Below are positions 7,554-15,574 of a stretch of DNA of 64,000 nt, in pieces (positions within the stretch are counted from its first letter, which is position 1; the number at the start of each line of letters is the position of its first letter). The position numbers were made by a program, and so were the translations under genes. The notes beneath the pieces are model-generated. The model saw only the letters and a program-made list of their open reading frames with translations, made no database searches and was not told where the DNA came from. The stretch spans positions 372,001-436,000 of the forward strand of contig JBMNIP010000004.1 of the NCBI GenBank assembly GCA_050951005.1, written 5' to 3'. The DNA is from UMGS1519 sp050951005 (lineage in GTDB: Bacteria; Actinomycetota; Coriobacteriia; Coriobacteriales; Eggerthellaceae).

Positions 7554-10178
7554 CTAGTTGCTGCTGGAGCTGTTCTCAGTTTCGTTCGTGGCCTCGGCGG
7601 TATTCGAGCTGGAATCGGCGGAGTCGTCGGAGCTGCCCTCGTCATCGGAATCGTTGATGCCGTCCATCTCGATGATGAAGCGCACCTGTCCGTCCATGTC
7701 CTTGGAGATGCCGCTGTAGTTCGTATAATCCTTACCGGCGGTGACGACGGCATCCACACGGTCGCCGAGGTCCTTCAAGTCATCGTTGTAGATGTTCAGG
7801 AGTTTCTTCACCGCTTGGTTATCGAACTGCTGCAGGCCGTTGGAGAGCTCTTCGGAGCCGCTTTCCGCCGTGTGCAGGTTCGTGGCCAGCTTTGCGGCGC
7901 CGTTGGCTGCCGTCAGGCTAGCCTTGGAAAGCGATCCCAGACCGTTGGTGATGGAATTCGAACCGTAGATGAGGGTGTTCTTCGTGGAGGTATCGCCCAG
8001 CGCTGTGACTGCCCCCTTGATACCGGAGCTCGTGCGGCCATCGGGGGCCGTGCCGCCGTTGCGCAGCGTGTTCAGGCCATCGGCCACCTGATTGAGGCCG
8101 CTCTTCAGAGACTTGATGCCCTTGTTCAGGGAGGAGTTCTTGCTCAGACTTCCGCCAAGGCCAGTTTGCAGTTGATAAGCGCCATAGATCAGCGTGCCCT
8201 TCTGTTTTTTGCTCCCGAGACCTTTATCAACCCCGGACTTCAAACTTGATAGCCCATCGGACAAATCGTTTACGGCCGTCTTCAGTTGTTTTATTCCACT
8301 GTCAACCTGGTCCTTCGATCCGCCTTGCTTGGTGATGCCGTCGGCGGAATCGCTCAGGCCTTTCTCGATGCTATTCAAGCTGGGAATTTGGGTTCCGGAT
8401 TCAGTGGTGAAGCCATGAGTGCGGACATTCTCGACAGACGATACAGCTTTCTGTGCGATTCCAATGGCTTTTTGTAGACTGTCTATTACCGTCGAATTGT
8501 CAACTGTGCCGTCTGCCTGAATAGTTGCGACCTGATTTTTCAAATCGTCTTTTTCAGTATCAGAGAGGCTAGAGTTATCAATATCACTATTCAGACTACT
8601 GACATCCTGAGACAGCTTGGCGGTATCGGTACTCTTGATGTTGCTTGCCAGATTGGAAGCGCTGTCAAGTGCCTGTGTTGCTTCTCTATCGGCATTTCCG
8701 ATAGCGGCGCTGATTGCGGTAAGTCCATCGGATGCAGCCTTCAAACTGGTAGCAGACTCGGTGAGCTGCGTATCGAGTGTGCTCTGGAGTTGAGTTAATC
8801 CCGCATTCAGCAAGTTGGTTCCACCAAGCAGGGTCTGGTCGGTCGTATCGCTCTTTTTTCCAATAGCGGTATCAACTTGCGATTTCATGCTAGTTAGACC
8901 CTGATACATCTGGCTCGCTCCGCTCTGTGCGGTTTTTAGGCTCTTGTTCAGGCTGCTGCCCAGGGTGTCCAGTCCATTGCTGACAGCATTCGTGCCGCCC
9001 AGCAGCGTGCCGTCCTTGGCCGTGTCGGACTTCGTGCCGATGGATGACAGGGCATCCACCAGCCCGGTGCTCTTCGAGGTGCCGTTCCTCAGCTGTTTCA
9101 AGCCGGAAAGCACCTGGTTGCTGGCGCTATAGAGCTTATCGGTGCCGCTCTGGGCGCTGTCGAGCCCATCTGCCAGCTCGTCGCCTCCGCTGGCAAGCTG
9201 CTCCAGGCCGTCCGTCAGCTCATCGGATCCATCGATCAGCTGGTCCATGGCGTCCTGCATCTCGTTGAGCTTGTCCCCGATCTCATCGGTGCTCATATTG
9301 CTGGTGTCCACATCGTCGAACAGGTCGCTGGTGACATAGGTGGCGCAGGTGCTCAGCTTGAAGTCGGTGGCATCGCCGGTGATCTCCACGTAGTCGGGGA
9401 TATCCACCTTGTCCGCATCGACGTCCAGGCTGTCTGCCAGGCCGGGCATCGCATAGCCCACAATCGAGGTGTGGTCGCCGTCGTTGACCATCTTGGCGTT
9501 CTTGACCTTGACGTTCTTCATGTTGTCATTGTCCAGCATGAGTGCGGTCATGGCCACGAAGGGCGTGTAGACCGAATAGCCGTTCTCGGTGACCTTCGAG
9601 TTGTTCTCGTAGTCGTAGCGGATCTTCACCTTGCCGGATTTCCCGGAGATCTCATCGGCGGAGACCTTCTTGCCGTCCAGCCAGTAGGTGACCTTCACGT
9701 CCACCGGGGTCTGTTTTGTTGCAGAGCCCTGGTAGTAGATGTCATCGCCGTTTGCGGCCCACGTCAGCTTGTTCTCCTTGCCGGTCGTGTATGCCTGGTT
9801 GCCCTCGGTGTTTACAATGTCGGACAGGCTCGACACATCGTCCAGGGTCTGGTCGCCGTCCCCGTTCTTCAGCCAGTCGCTGACGGTGATGTTCTTATTC
9901 TCCCCGCTTGCCTTCTTGAAGATGTAGACGGTCTCGTCCTTGAACATGCTTTCGGAATCGGCCTTGTTCTTGATGACCGTGGTGTCTTCGTCTTCCTTGG
10001 CGTTGGCGGATTCATCGGCTGCGCCGGCCACCTGCGCGGTAGCATACGGGGCGCCGACGATGCCGGCAGCCAGCAGCGTGGCCAATGCAAGGTTGCGCGC
10101 ACGGTTCGCGATGGTCGGGGTCTTTGCAAGCTCTCCGGCGCTGTTCGCCGCCTCAGTGTTCTTCCTCGTGAATTTCAT
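7554..10178 (-). CDS. Large secreted repeat protein (YhgE/Pip-like periplasmic/extracellular helical region)
   Basis: 874 residues. A signal-peptide-like N-terminus (basic region, hydrophobic ALATLLAAGIVGAPYATAQVAGA, then acidic mature sequence) leads to a ~270-residue unique domain. After that comes a long region rich in Gly/Ser/Leu helical repeats of the type LIDGSDELTDGLEQLASGG, as seen in YhgE/Pip-type proteins. A unit containing TL(L/I)(G/Y)G and ending in GL recurs about four times, near residues 390, 448, 660 and 732. The C-terminus is acidic and Ser-rich, with no membrane anchor or sorting motif. GGAGG precedes the ATG. It is the last gene of a minus-strand block after an MMPL exporter, so it may work with that exporter at the cell surface; function inferred from neighbours only. 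Confidence 0.75.
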   Translation of the reverse strand: MKFTRKNTEAANSAGELAKTPTIANRARNLALATLLAAGIVGAPYATAQVAGAADESANAKEDEDTTVIKNKADSESMFKDETVYIFKKASGENKNITVSDWLKNGDGDQTLDDVSSLSDIVNTEGNQAYTTGKENKLTWAANGDDIYYQGSATKQTPVDVKVTYWLDGKKVSADEISGKSGKVKIRYDYENNSKVTENGYSVYTPFVAMTALMLDNDNMKNVKVKNAKMVNDGDHTSIVGYAMPGLADSLDVDADKVDIPDYVEITGDATDFKLSTCATYVTSDLFDDVDTSNMSTDEIGDKLNEMQDAMDQLIDGSDELTDGLEQLASGGDELADGLDSAQSGTDKLYSASNQVLSGLKQLRNGTSKSTGLVDALSSIGTKSDTAKDGTLLGGTNAVSNGLDTLGSSLNKSLKTAQSGASQMYQGLTSMKSQVDTAIGKKSDTTDQTLLGGTNLLNAGLTQLQSTLDTQLTESATSLKAASDGLTAISAAIGNADREATQALDSASNLASNIKSTDTAKLSQDVSSLNSDIDNSSLSDTEKDDLKNQVATIQADGTVDNSTVIDSLQKAIGIAQKAVSSVENVRTHGFTTESGTQIPSLNSIEKGLSDSADGITKQGGSKDQVDSGIKQLKTAVNDLSDGLSSLKSGVDKGLGSKKQKGTLIYGAYQLQTGLGGSLSKNSSLNKGIKSLKSGLNQVADGLNTLRNGGTAPDGRTSSGIKGAVTALGDTSTKNTLIYGSNSITNGLGSLSKASLTAANGAAKLATNLHTAESGSEELSNGLQQFDNQAVKKLLNIYNDDLKDLGDRVDAVVTAGKDYTNYSGISKDMDGQVRFIIEMDGINDSDDEGSSDDSADSSSNTAEATNETENSSSSN

Positions 10179-10299
10179 GGTTAAACCTCCATTGCCCGTT
10201 TCATGCCCTGACGGGCGAGATGATCGTTTCCGTTGCCGGGGTTAGGGCGTCCGGCGGGCAGCGGGTATTGCCCGAAACCGGTGCCGAAAAGTAGCGCAA

Positions 10300-12660
10300 T
10301 CATGACATCACCTGTCCTGAGGATTCGCGGGGGGATAGCTGCCGGCAATCCGTGCAAGCCGATGCGCGGCGGGCACGACGCGCTCCCCGTCCGATGAGCG
10401 ATGCCTTCTTGCCTCCGAGGATGCCCGTCGCCCCTCCTGCCAAAGCGGGGGAGGTGATCATGGCGTTCAAAGGTGCGAAGGCCTTCGCGCTGGAGCTGTC
10501 ATTCCCGAAGTTGATGTCATCGGGGTTGAAGCTGCTCTCGCCGCGGTTGATGAAGTGGCGGCTGGTGCGGATGATCACGCCGTCAAGCAGCATGAAGAAT
10601 GCCGGCAGGATGAACAGCGTCACGAACATCGAGATCAGGGCGCCGCGTGCCATAAGCGTGGTCATACTGGAGATCAGCGTCACGTTCGAGTAGATGGAGA
10701 TGCCGATGGTGGCTGAGAAGAACGAGCAGGCGCTCGTTACGACCGCTGGCAAGCTGGTCGCCATGGCGGTGCTGATGGCGTCTTCCTTCTCCCTTCCGTT
10801 GAAGCGTTCCCGTCGGTACCTGGTGGTCTGCAAGATGGCGTAGTTCACCGTTGAGCCCAACTGGATGGTACTGATGCAGATGGGTGTCAGGAACGGCATC
10901 GCATCATTCATGTAGAACTGGATGGACAAGTTGAACATGATGGCGAACTCGATGACGAAGACCAGGATCACCGGCAGCGTGATGCTTCGGAACACAATCA
11001 GCAAGATGATGGCGACGCCGATGATCGCGATCCAGTCGACCCGGTGGAAGTCCACGTCGGTGAGCGAGATCAGGTCCTTCGTCGCCGGCGCCTCGCCGAT
11101 GAGCATGCCGTCGGAATCGTATTCCTGCAAGATGCTGTTGATGGTATCGATCTGCGCGTCGCCCTCGGTGCTGGAGACCGCGTAGGCCGAATTGATGACA
11201 ATCAATTGGTAATCACCGCTGACCAGGGCAGATTTCACCTTGTCAGGCACGGCCTGGCTCGGAATCTGGCCCCCGACGATGGAATCGTAGCCGATGGCGT
11301 ACTTCACGCCGTCGACAGCGTTGATGCGGTTGAGCATCTCCTTCGCCTGGGCGTGCGGCATATCGGATTTGCACAGGATCATCTCGGTTGTCGACACGTC
11401 GAAGTTGTCCTTCAGGGCCTCGTTTGCGGTCAGGAACTTCGTGTCCTCGGCGGACATGGTGTCGGAGGACCCGGCGACCATCTTCGTGAAGTCGTAGAAC
11501 ACCGGCTTGTTCATGTACCCGTAAACGGCGGGGACCAGGAGTACGGCGAAGATGACCAGGTACACCGGCCAACGGCGCGTTACGTGCGCGCCCAGGCGCT
11601 TGGCATTGGGAATCAGGGTCTTATGCCGCGTCTTCAGCAGCGGTTTCTGGAAGGCCAGGATCAATGCTGGCAGGGTGGTGATCGAACCGAGGAGGCCCAG
11701 CAGGCAGCCCTTTGCCATGACCAAGCCCAGGTCCAAACCCAAGGTGTAGCTCATGAAGATCAGGGCCAGGAAGCCTGCGGTTGCGGTGGCCGCCGAGCTG
11801 GTCAGGGCGGTCAGGGTATTCGCAAGCGCCCGGGCCATGGCCTCGTTGGGGTTGTCTGGTATCTTTTCTCTCTCTTCGACGAATGCGTGCCATAAGAATA
11901 TCGAGTAGTCCATGGTCACGGCCAATTGCAAGACTGCCGCCAAGGCTTTCGTCACGTAGCTGATTTCTCCGAACATGAAGTTCGTGCCCATGTTCCACAT
12001 GATGGCGATGCCGATGGAGGCCAGGAAGACGAACGGCACCAAGAAGCTGTCGGTCAGAAGCAGCAGGCCGATGACCGCGCCGATGACCGCGACCAATACG
12101 TAGATGGGCTCTTCACGTTGGGCGATGGTCTTCAGGTCGTCGACGAAGGCCGACATGCCGGAGACCATGACCTCCTGATCGGAGATGTTGCGGATCTGGT
12201 CGACCGCGAGCAGCGTAGCATCCTCGGAGGTGCCGGTGTCGAAGAATACCGCCATCATCGTGGCGTCGCCGTTATGGAAGGCGTTGTAGTACTTTTCCGG
12301 CAGAATCTGCTGCGGGACATTCGAGTTGGCCAGGTCATCGGCCCATAGCACGGTGTCCACATGGTCGACCTGCTCAATCTTGCTCTTCAGGTCGGCGTTT
12401 TCCTGATCGCTCAGGCCCTCGGTGATCACGAAGCTGAAGGCACCCTTTCCGAACTCGTCCTTCAGGATGTTCTGCCCCTGGACGGTCTCGATGCTGTCGG
12501 GGAGGTATGACAGCAGGTCGTAGTTGCATTTCAGCTGCATGTACTGCCAGGTGCAGGGGATAAGGGAGAGCAAGGCCACCACGATGATGACTTTGCGCCA
12601 CTTCACCGCCCACTTGCCGTACCGGTAGCGGGCCATCCTCCGTTTGTCGATATTTGCCAT
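10300..12660 (-). CDS. MMPL/RND-family transporter
   Basis: 786 residues in the two-fold RND layout: TM1 near residue 25, a ~150-residue external loop, a bundle of five or six TMs (residues ~180-345), TM7 near 370, a second external loop and a second TM bundle (~555-700). The first half carries the conserved acidic TM4 segment (VTMDYSIFL). The matching second-half position reads STVNYAILQ, with Asn replacing the usual Asp. The C-terminal ~60 residues are basic and hydrophilic. AGGA precedes the ATG. It lies 20 bases after the metK-like stop and 121 bases before the secreted repeat protein. MMPL proteins export lipids or other hydrophobic molecules; substrate here unknown. Confidence 0.9.
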   Translation of the reverse strand: MANIDKRRMARYRYGKWAVKWRKVIIVVALLSLIPCTWQYMQLKCNYDLLSYLPDSIETVQGQNILKDEFGKGAFSFVITEGLSDQENADLKSKIEQVDHVDTVLWADDLANSNVPQQILPEKYYNAFHNGDATMMAVFFDTGTSEDATLLAVDQIRNISDQEVMVSGMSAFVDDLKTIAQREEPIYVLVAVIGAVIGLLLLTDSFLVPFVFLASIGIAIMWNMGTNFMFGEISYVTKALAAVLQLAVTMDYSIFLWHAFVEEREKIPDNPNEAMARALANTLTALTSSAATATAGFLALIFMSYTLGLDLGLVMAKGCLLGLLGSITTLPALILAFQKPLLKTRHKTLIPNAKRLGAHVTRRWPVYLVIFAVLLVPAVYGYMNKPVFYDFTKMVAGSSDTMSAEDTKFLTANEALKDNFDVSTTEMILCKSDMPHAQAKEMLNRINAVDGVKYAIGYDSIVGGQIPSQAVPDKVKSALVSGDYQLIVINSAYAVSSTEGDAQIDTINSILQEYDSDGMLIGEAPATKDLISLTDVDFHRVDWIAIIGVAIILLIVFRSITLPVILVFVIEFAIMFNLSIQFYMNDAMPFLTPICISTIQLGSTVNYAILQTTRYRRERFNGREKEDAISTAMATSLPAVVTSACSFFSATIGISIYSNVTLISSMTTLMARGALISMFVTLFILPAFFMLLDGVIIRTSRHFINRGESSFNPDDINFGNDSSSAKAFAPLNAMITSPALAGGATGILGGKKASLIGRGARRARRASACTDCRQLSPRESSGQVMS

Positions 12661-12680
12661 AAAGTGTTCCTATCCTCTCC

Positions 12681-13838
12681 CTAACCAAGGTCCGCAGCCA
12701 TGCGGTCAGCCAGGTCGATGGCTTCCCACGGCATGGATTGGGCGTTGGCTCCAAAATGACCATGCGCCGACAGCATCCGATAGAAGGGACGGCGCAGGTT
12801 GAAACGGTCGATGATCTTCGAGGGCCGCATGTCCACGTGATTCTTCATCCATTCCGCCAGCGCCGTACCGCTTGTTCCCTCGATTTGGGTTCCGAAGGTG
12901 TCGACGCTGATGTTGATGGGATCGGCCAAGCCCAGCGCATAGGAAAGGCGAACCTCGCAGCGGCGGGCGAGTTTTGCCGCCACCACGTTCTTTGCCAGGT
13001 AGCGTGCAAGATACGACCCGCTGCGGTTGATCTTGGTGGCGTCTTTTCCCGAAAGCGAGCTGCCGCCCCAACGGGCGCAGGTGCCGTAGGTATCGTCCGC
13101 GGTCTTGCGGCCGGAAAGACCCGACTTCGCTGCCGGTCCTCCCTTGACGAAGCGGCCGGTGGGGTTCACGTAGATAAGCGTTTCATCGTCGAGCAGCTGG
13201 TTCGGTATGGCCTCGCGGATCACCCGGTCGGTTACCTGGTCGCGGACTGTGTCGATATCGGCTTCGGCCGCATGCTGCGCGCAGACGACGACTGCGGATA
13301 CCCGTACGGGGCGGTCATGGTCGTATTCAACGCTGACCTGGGCCTTCCCATCGGGAAACAGCCCAGGGACCGTTCCTGAGCGGCGGGCATCCTCCAGCTG
13401 TCGGATGACGTTTTCGGCAAGGATGGCCGGCATCGGCATCAACCAGCTGGTCTCGTCGCAGGCATAGCCGACGACGATGCCCGCATCGCCCGCGCCCGCA
13501 TCGGCATGCGAGAACCGGTTGATGCTGCGGGTGATGTCCGGTGACTGATCATGGAAGTCGATCTGGATATCGCAGGTGTCGGCAGAGAACGCCGCTTTCG
13601 GATCGTCGTATCCGATTTCGCGGATCGTCTCGCGCGCCACTGCTTCGTAGTCGGGCTCCTGCTTTGCGGTTATCTCTCCGAAAAGATGCAGTTTGTTACC
13701 GCAGACGGTGGCTTCGCATCCGACGAATGCCTTCGGATCCAAAGCGAGCACGGCATCGAGCACCGCATCGACGATTTGGTCGCAGATTTTATCGGGGTGG
13801 CCGCATGCCACCGCTTCGGATGTCAGGACTGTAGCCGT
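12681..13838 (-). CDS. metK: Divergent S-adenosylmethionine synthetase, apparent ACG start
   Basis: Makes SAM from methionine and ATP. Family motifs are present but altered: TSEAVACGHPDKICDQ (usually TSESVxEGHPDK), GAGDAGIVVGYA, TGRFVKGGPAAKSGLSGRK, GGSSLSGKDATKINRS (usually GGGAFSGKD) and SYALGLADPINISVDTFGT. No ATG, GTG or TTG lies upstream of the invariant TSE..GHPDK segment. The first usual start is a GTG at 13811, inside that motif. A strong GAGGAGGGG site (13850-13842) sits 5 bases before an in-frame ACG at 13838, giving (M)ATVLTSEAV, a normal MetK N-terminus. Either non-AUG initiation or a point change/sequence error is likely. It lies between tetR and the MMPL exporter, an unusual place for metK; it may be a second, specialised copy. 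Confidence 0.85.
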   Translation of the reverse strand, partial: TATVLTSEAVACGHPDKICDQIVDAVLDAVLALDPKAFVGCEATVCGNKLHLFGEITAKQEPDYEAVARETIREIGYDDPKAAFSADTCDIQIDFHDQSPDITRSINRFSHADAGAGDAGIVVGYACDETSWLMPMPAILAENVIRQLEDARRSGTVPGLFPDGKAQVSVEYDHDRPVRVSAVVVCAQHAAEADIDTVRDQVTDRVIREAIPNQLLDDETLIYVNPTGRFVKGGPAAKSGLSGRKTADDTYGTCARWGGSSLSGKDATKINRSGSYLARYLAKNVVAAKLARRCEVRLSYALGLADPINISVDTFGTQIEGTSGTALAEWMKNHVDMRPSKIIDRFNLRRPFYRMLSAHGHFGANAQSMPWEAIDLADRMAADLG

Positions 13839-13931
13839 ATGCCCCTCCTCAAACGCATAACCCTACTGATACAAACGTTAGATTATGCGGTTTGGGAAGG
13901 TGTTCCTATAGGTAATTGCCGTTCGATGTTC

Positions 13932-13972
13932 GAAATTCAGTCACCCTAACCAAAATTGCCTGAAATTCAGGC
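13932..13972. promoter_or_regulatory. Repeated GAAATTCAG elements, candidate TetR operator
   Basis: GAAATTCAG occurs at 13932-13940 and 13962-13970, exactly 30 bp (about three helical turns) apart. The second copy is part of a perfect inverted repeat, GCCTGAA-A-TTCAGGC, at 13958-13972. It lies in the 254-bp gap upstream of metK and downstream of tetR, where an operator for the metK-exporter block would be expected. Binding by the adjacent TetR is inference. Confidence 0.5.
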
Positions 13973-14092
13973 ATATGGCCAAAAATGTCTGAATCCGGTT
14001 ACCGTATCGTCATTTTCCGGTACGGTTTGCTGCATTGCGAAGGGAATGGGCCTGGGCGTTGCGATGCCCCTTGGAAAGCGGGGAAGCGAATC

Positions 14093-14656
14093 CTAGGCGT
14101 TCTTCGCTTCGGCGCGTTTGAGCAGTTCGTCGGTGATGCCGTCGAGGATCGGTGCCATCTCTGCCAGGAACGCCTCCGGGCTCTGCTTCATGCCGTCGTG
14201 GAGCCATTGCAGGATTATGCCGTCGATGCAGACGGTGTAGAGCAGCGTCAGGTTGTTCAGGTCCTCCTGGCTGATGTTGCGGCCTTCGGCCTGGTCGTTG
14301 ATGAAATTGGAAACGGTGGTTCGCGACAGGTCGAACAGGTATTCTTCCAGCCGCTCGCGGTTCACCGAGTCGTACAGATGGTAGAATGCCGTCTTATTCT
14401 GGCGTACGAGCGTGGTGGCCTCGAGGAAGCCTTCGGTCCAAGAGCTGCGCAGATCATGATGGCTCAGGATCTTCTGCATATCCATCTTCAGCAATTCGTC
14501 AACCAAGGCGAACATATCCTGGTAATAGTAGTAGAACGTGTTGCGGTTGATGCCGCAGCGGTTCACGATATCGGTAACCGTGATCTTCGCGAAGGGCTTT
14601 TCGTTGAGAAGCTCCAAGAAGGTGTTGACGATGGCTTGTTTTGTAAAGTTTGGCAC
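14093..14656 (-). CDS. TetR/AcrR-family regulator
   Basis: 187 residues. The N-terminal HTH is clear: TKQAIVNTFLELLNEKPFAKITVTDIVNRCGINRNTFYYYYQDMFAL, with recognition helix around residues 35-45. The ligand-binding C-terminal domain is unlike the other two TetR proteins in the window. It lies on the same strand upstream of metK, the MMPL exporter and the secreted protein, so it is the likely local regulator of that block. No dedicated ribosome site is obvious. Confidence 0.9.
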   Translation of the reverse strand: MPNFTKQAIVNTFLELLNEKPFAKITVTDIVNRCGINRNTFYYYYQDMFALVDELLKMDMQKILSHHDLRSSWTEGFLEATTLVRQNKTAFYHLYDSVNRERLEEYLFDLSRTTVSNFINDQAEGRNISQEDLNNLTLLYTVCIDGIILQWLHDGMKQSPEAFLAEMAPILDGITDELLKRAEAKNA

Positions 14657-15184
14657 TGCTTGCCTTCTTCATGTGGCGAGGCGGGAGGTCCTATGGGTTC
14701 CAGCCATTAAGCTTTCTGCATCGCAATCCAGCAGCAAAAAGGCGCCGTATTATTTCCAACGAGGTATTTTATCCGATTTACCGCGGTCGTCAGCGGGCCA
14801 TTCCGGCATTGTCACTGAACGTTCAATTGCATAGGCCGGATCGGCGTATCGGATAGGGGCCGATCTTCGGTTCAACTCCCGGCATGCGGACGTTGGAGTC
14901 ATGCGGATCTGCGGCGATGAAGGCATGCTTCTACCTTCGCCGGCAGCCATGTCGGGAAGGGGTTCATGCGGTAAACATGCTCCCAACATACTATGCGGTC
15001 TCGCGCAAAGGCAAGAAAACGCGAGACGATTGAGCCCATGTGACCCGCGATGGAGACTTGCACCGCCATCCGCACTATACTTGGGATAGCGAAGCACACC
15101 GACGGCAGGTCTGCTCATAGGCGCAGGCATTCGGCAAGCCGGCGGGCGCACGTTTCGGCGGTCGGGCGAAAGAAGGCGCGTGGC
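14657..15184. other. 528-bp intergenic region between divergent tetR and hypA
   Basis: No convincing gene. It contains the perfect palindrome TGAACGTTCA at 14816-14825 (a possible operator for tetR or hypA), a GATCGGC/GCCGATC inverted repeat at 14839-14865, and a TATACT hexamer at 15076-15081 that could be a -10 for hypA but lacks a clear -35. Both flanking genes read away from this region. Confidence 0.5.
14816..14825. promoter_or_regulatory. Palindrome TGAACGTTCA, possible operator
   Basis: Perfect 10-bp palindrome 160 bp upstream of tetR (minus strand) and 360 bp upstream of hypA (plus strand). TGAAC/GTTCA half-sites also occur, with different spacing, in the 22548-22569 inverted repeat. 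The assignment to a regulator is speculative. Confidence 0.35.
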
Positions 15185-15535
15185 ATGCACGAGTTGGCGG
15201 TTACCCGTTCTATCGTAGATATCGTTGTGCGCAATGCCGCTGCGCAAGAAGCCAAGCGGGTTCTGCAGGTGCATCTGATTGTCGGCAAGGTACGCAATTT
15301 CGAACAGGTTTGGGTACAGCGCTATTTCGACCGCTTCTCCAAGGGGACCATCGCGGAGGGCGCGCGGATTGCCATCGACTATGTGCCGATCGCCTTCTAC
15401 TGCCATGCGTGCGGCGAGACGTTCACGTTCGAGTTGGGTCACGACCAAGAGGTCTGTTGCCCTGCGTGCGGGAGCACCGATTACGAAATGGTCACCGGCG
15501 GCGAGCTGATGATCAAGGAGATAGAAGTGGCGTAG
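15185..15535 (+). CDS. hypA: HypA-like nickel metallochaperone (copy 1)
   Basis: 116 residues, normal HypA length. The N-terminus MHELAVTRSI carries the His2 needed for nickel binding in the family. The zinc domain is CHAC (near residue 77) and CPAC (near residue 95), followed by GGELMIKEIEV, the usual HypA ending. Start chosen at MHE; GAAAGAAGG lies 8 bases upstream. It is followed after 39 bases by a [4Fe-4S] protein on the same strand. No hydrogenase subunit or other hyp gene is adjacent, so the nickel client is unknown. Confidence 0.92.
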   Translation: MHELAVTRSIVDIVVRNAAAQEAKRVLQVHLIVGKVRNFEQVWVQRYFDRFSKGTIAEGARIAIDYVPIAFYCHACGETFTFELGHDQEVCCPACGSTDYEMVTGGELMIKEIEVA

Positions 15536-15574
15536 CTATTACGGTGTCGGAAACGTAAGGACAAGGAGCGGATC

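Noticed and set aside
14866..14882. GGTTCAACTCC resembling a tRNA T-loop
   Set aside because: The flanking bases do not form the T-stem, and no acceptor or anticodon arm can be built around it.
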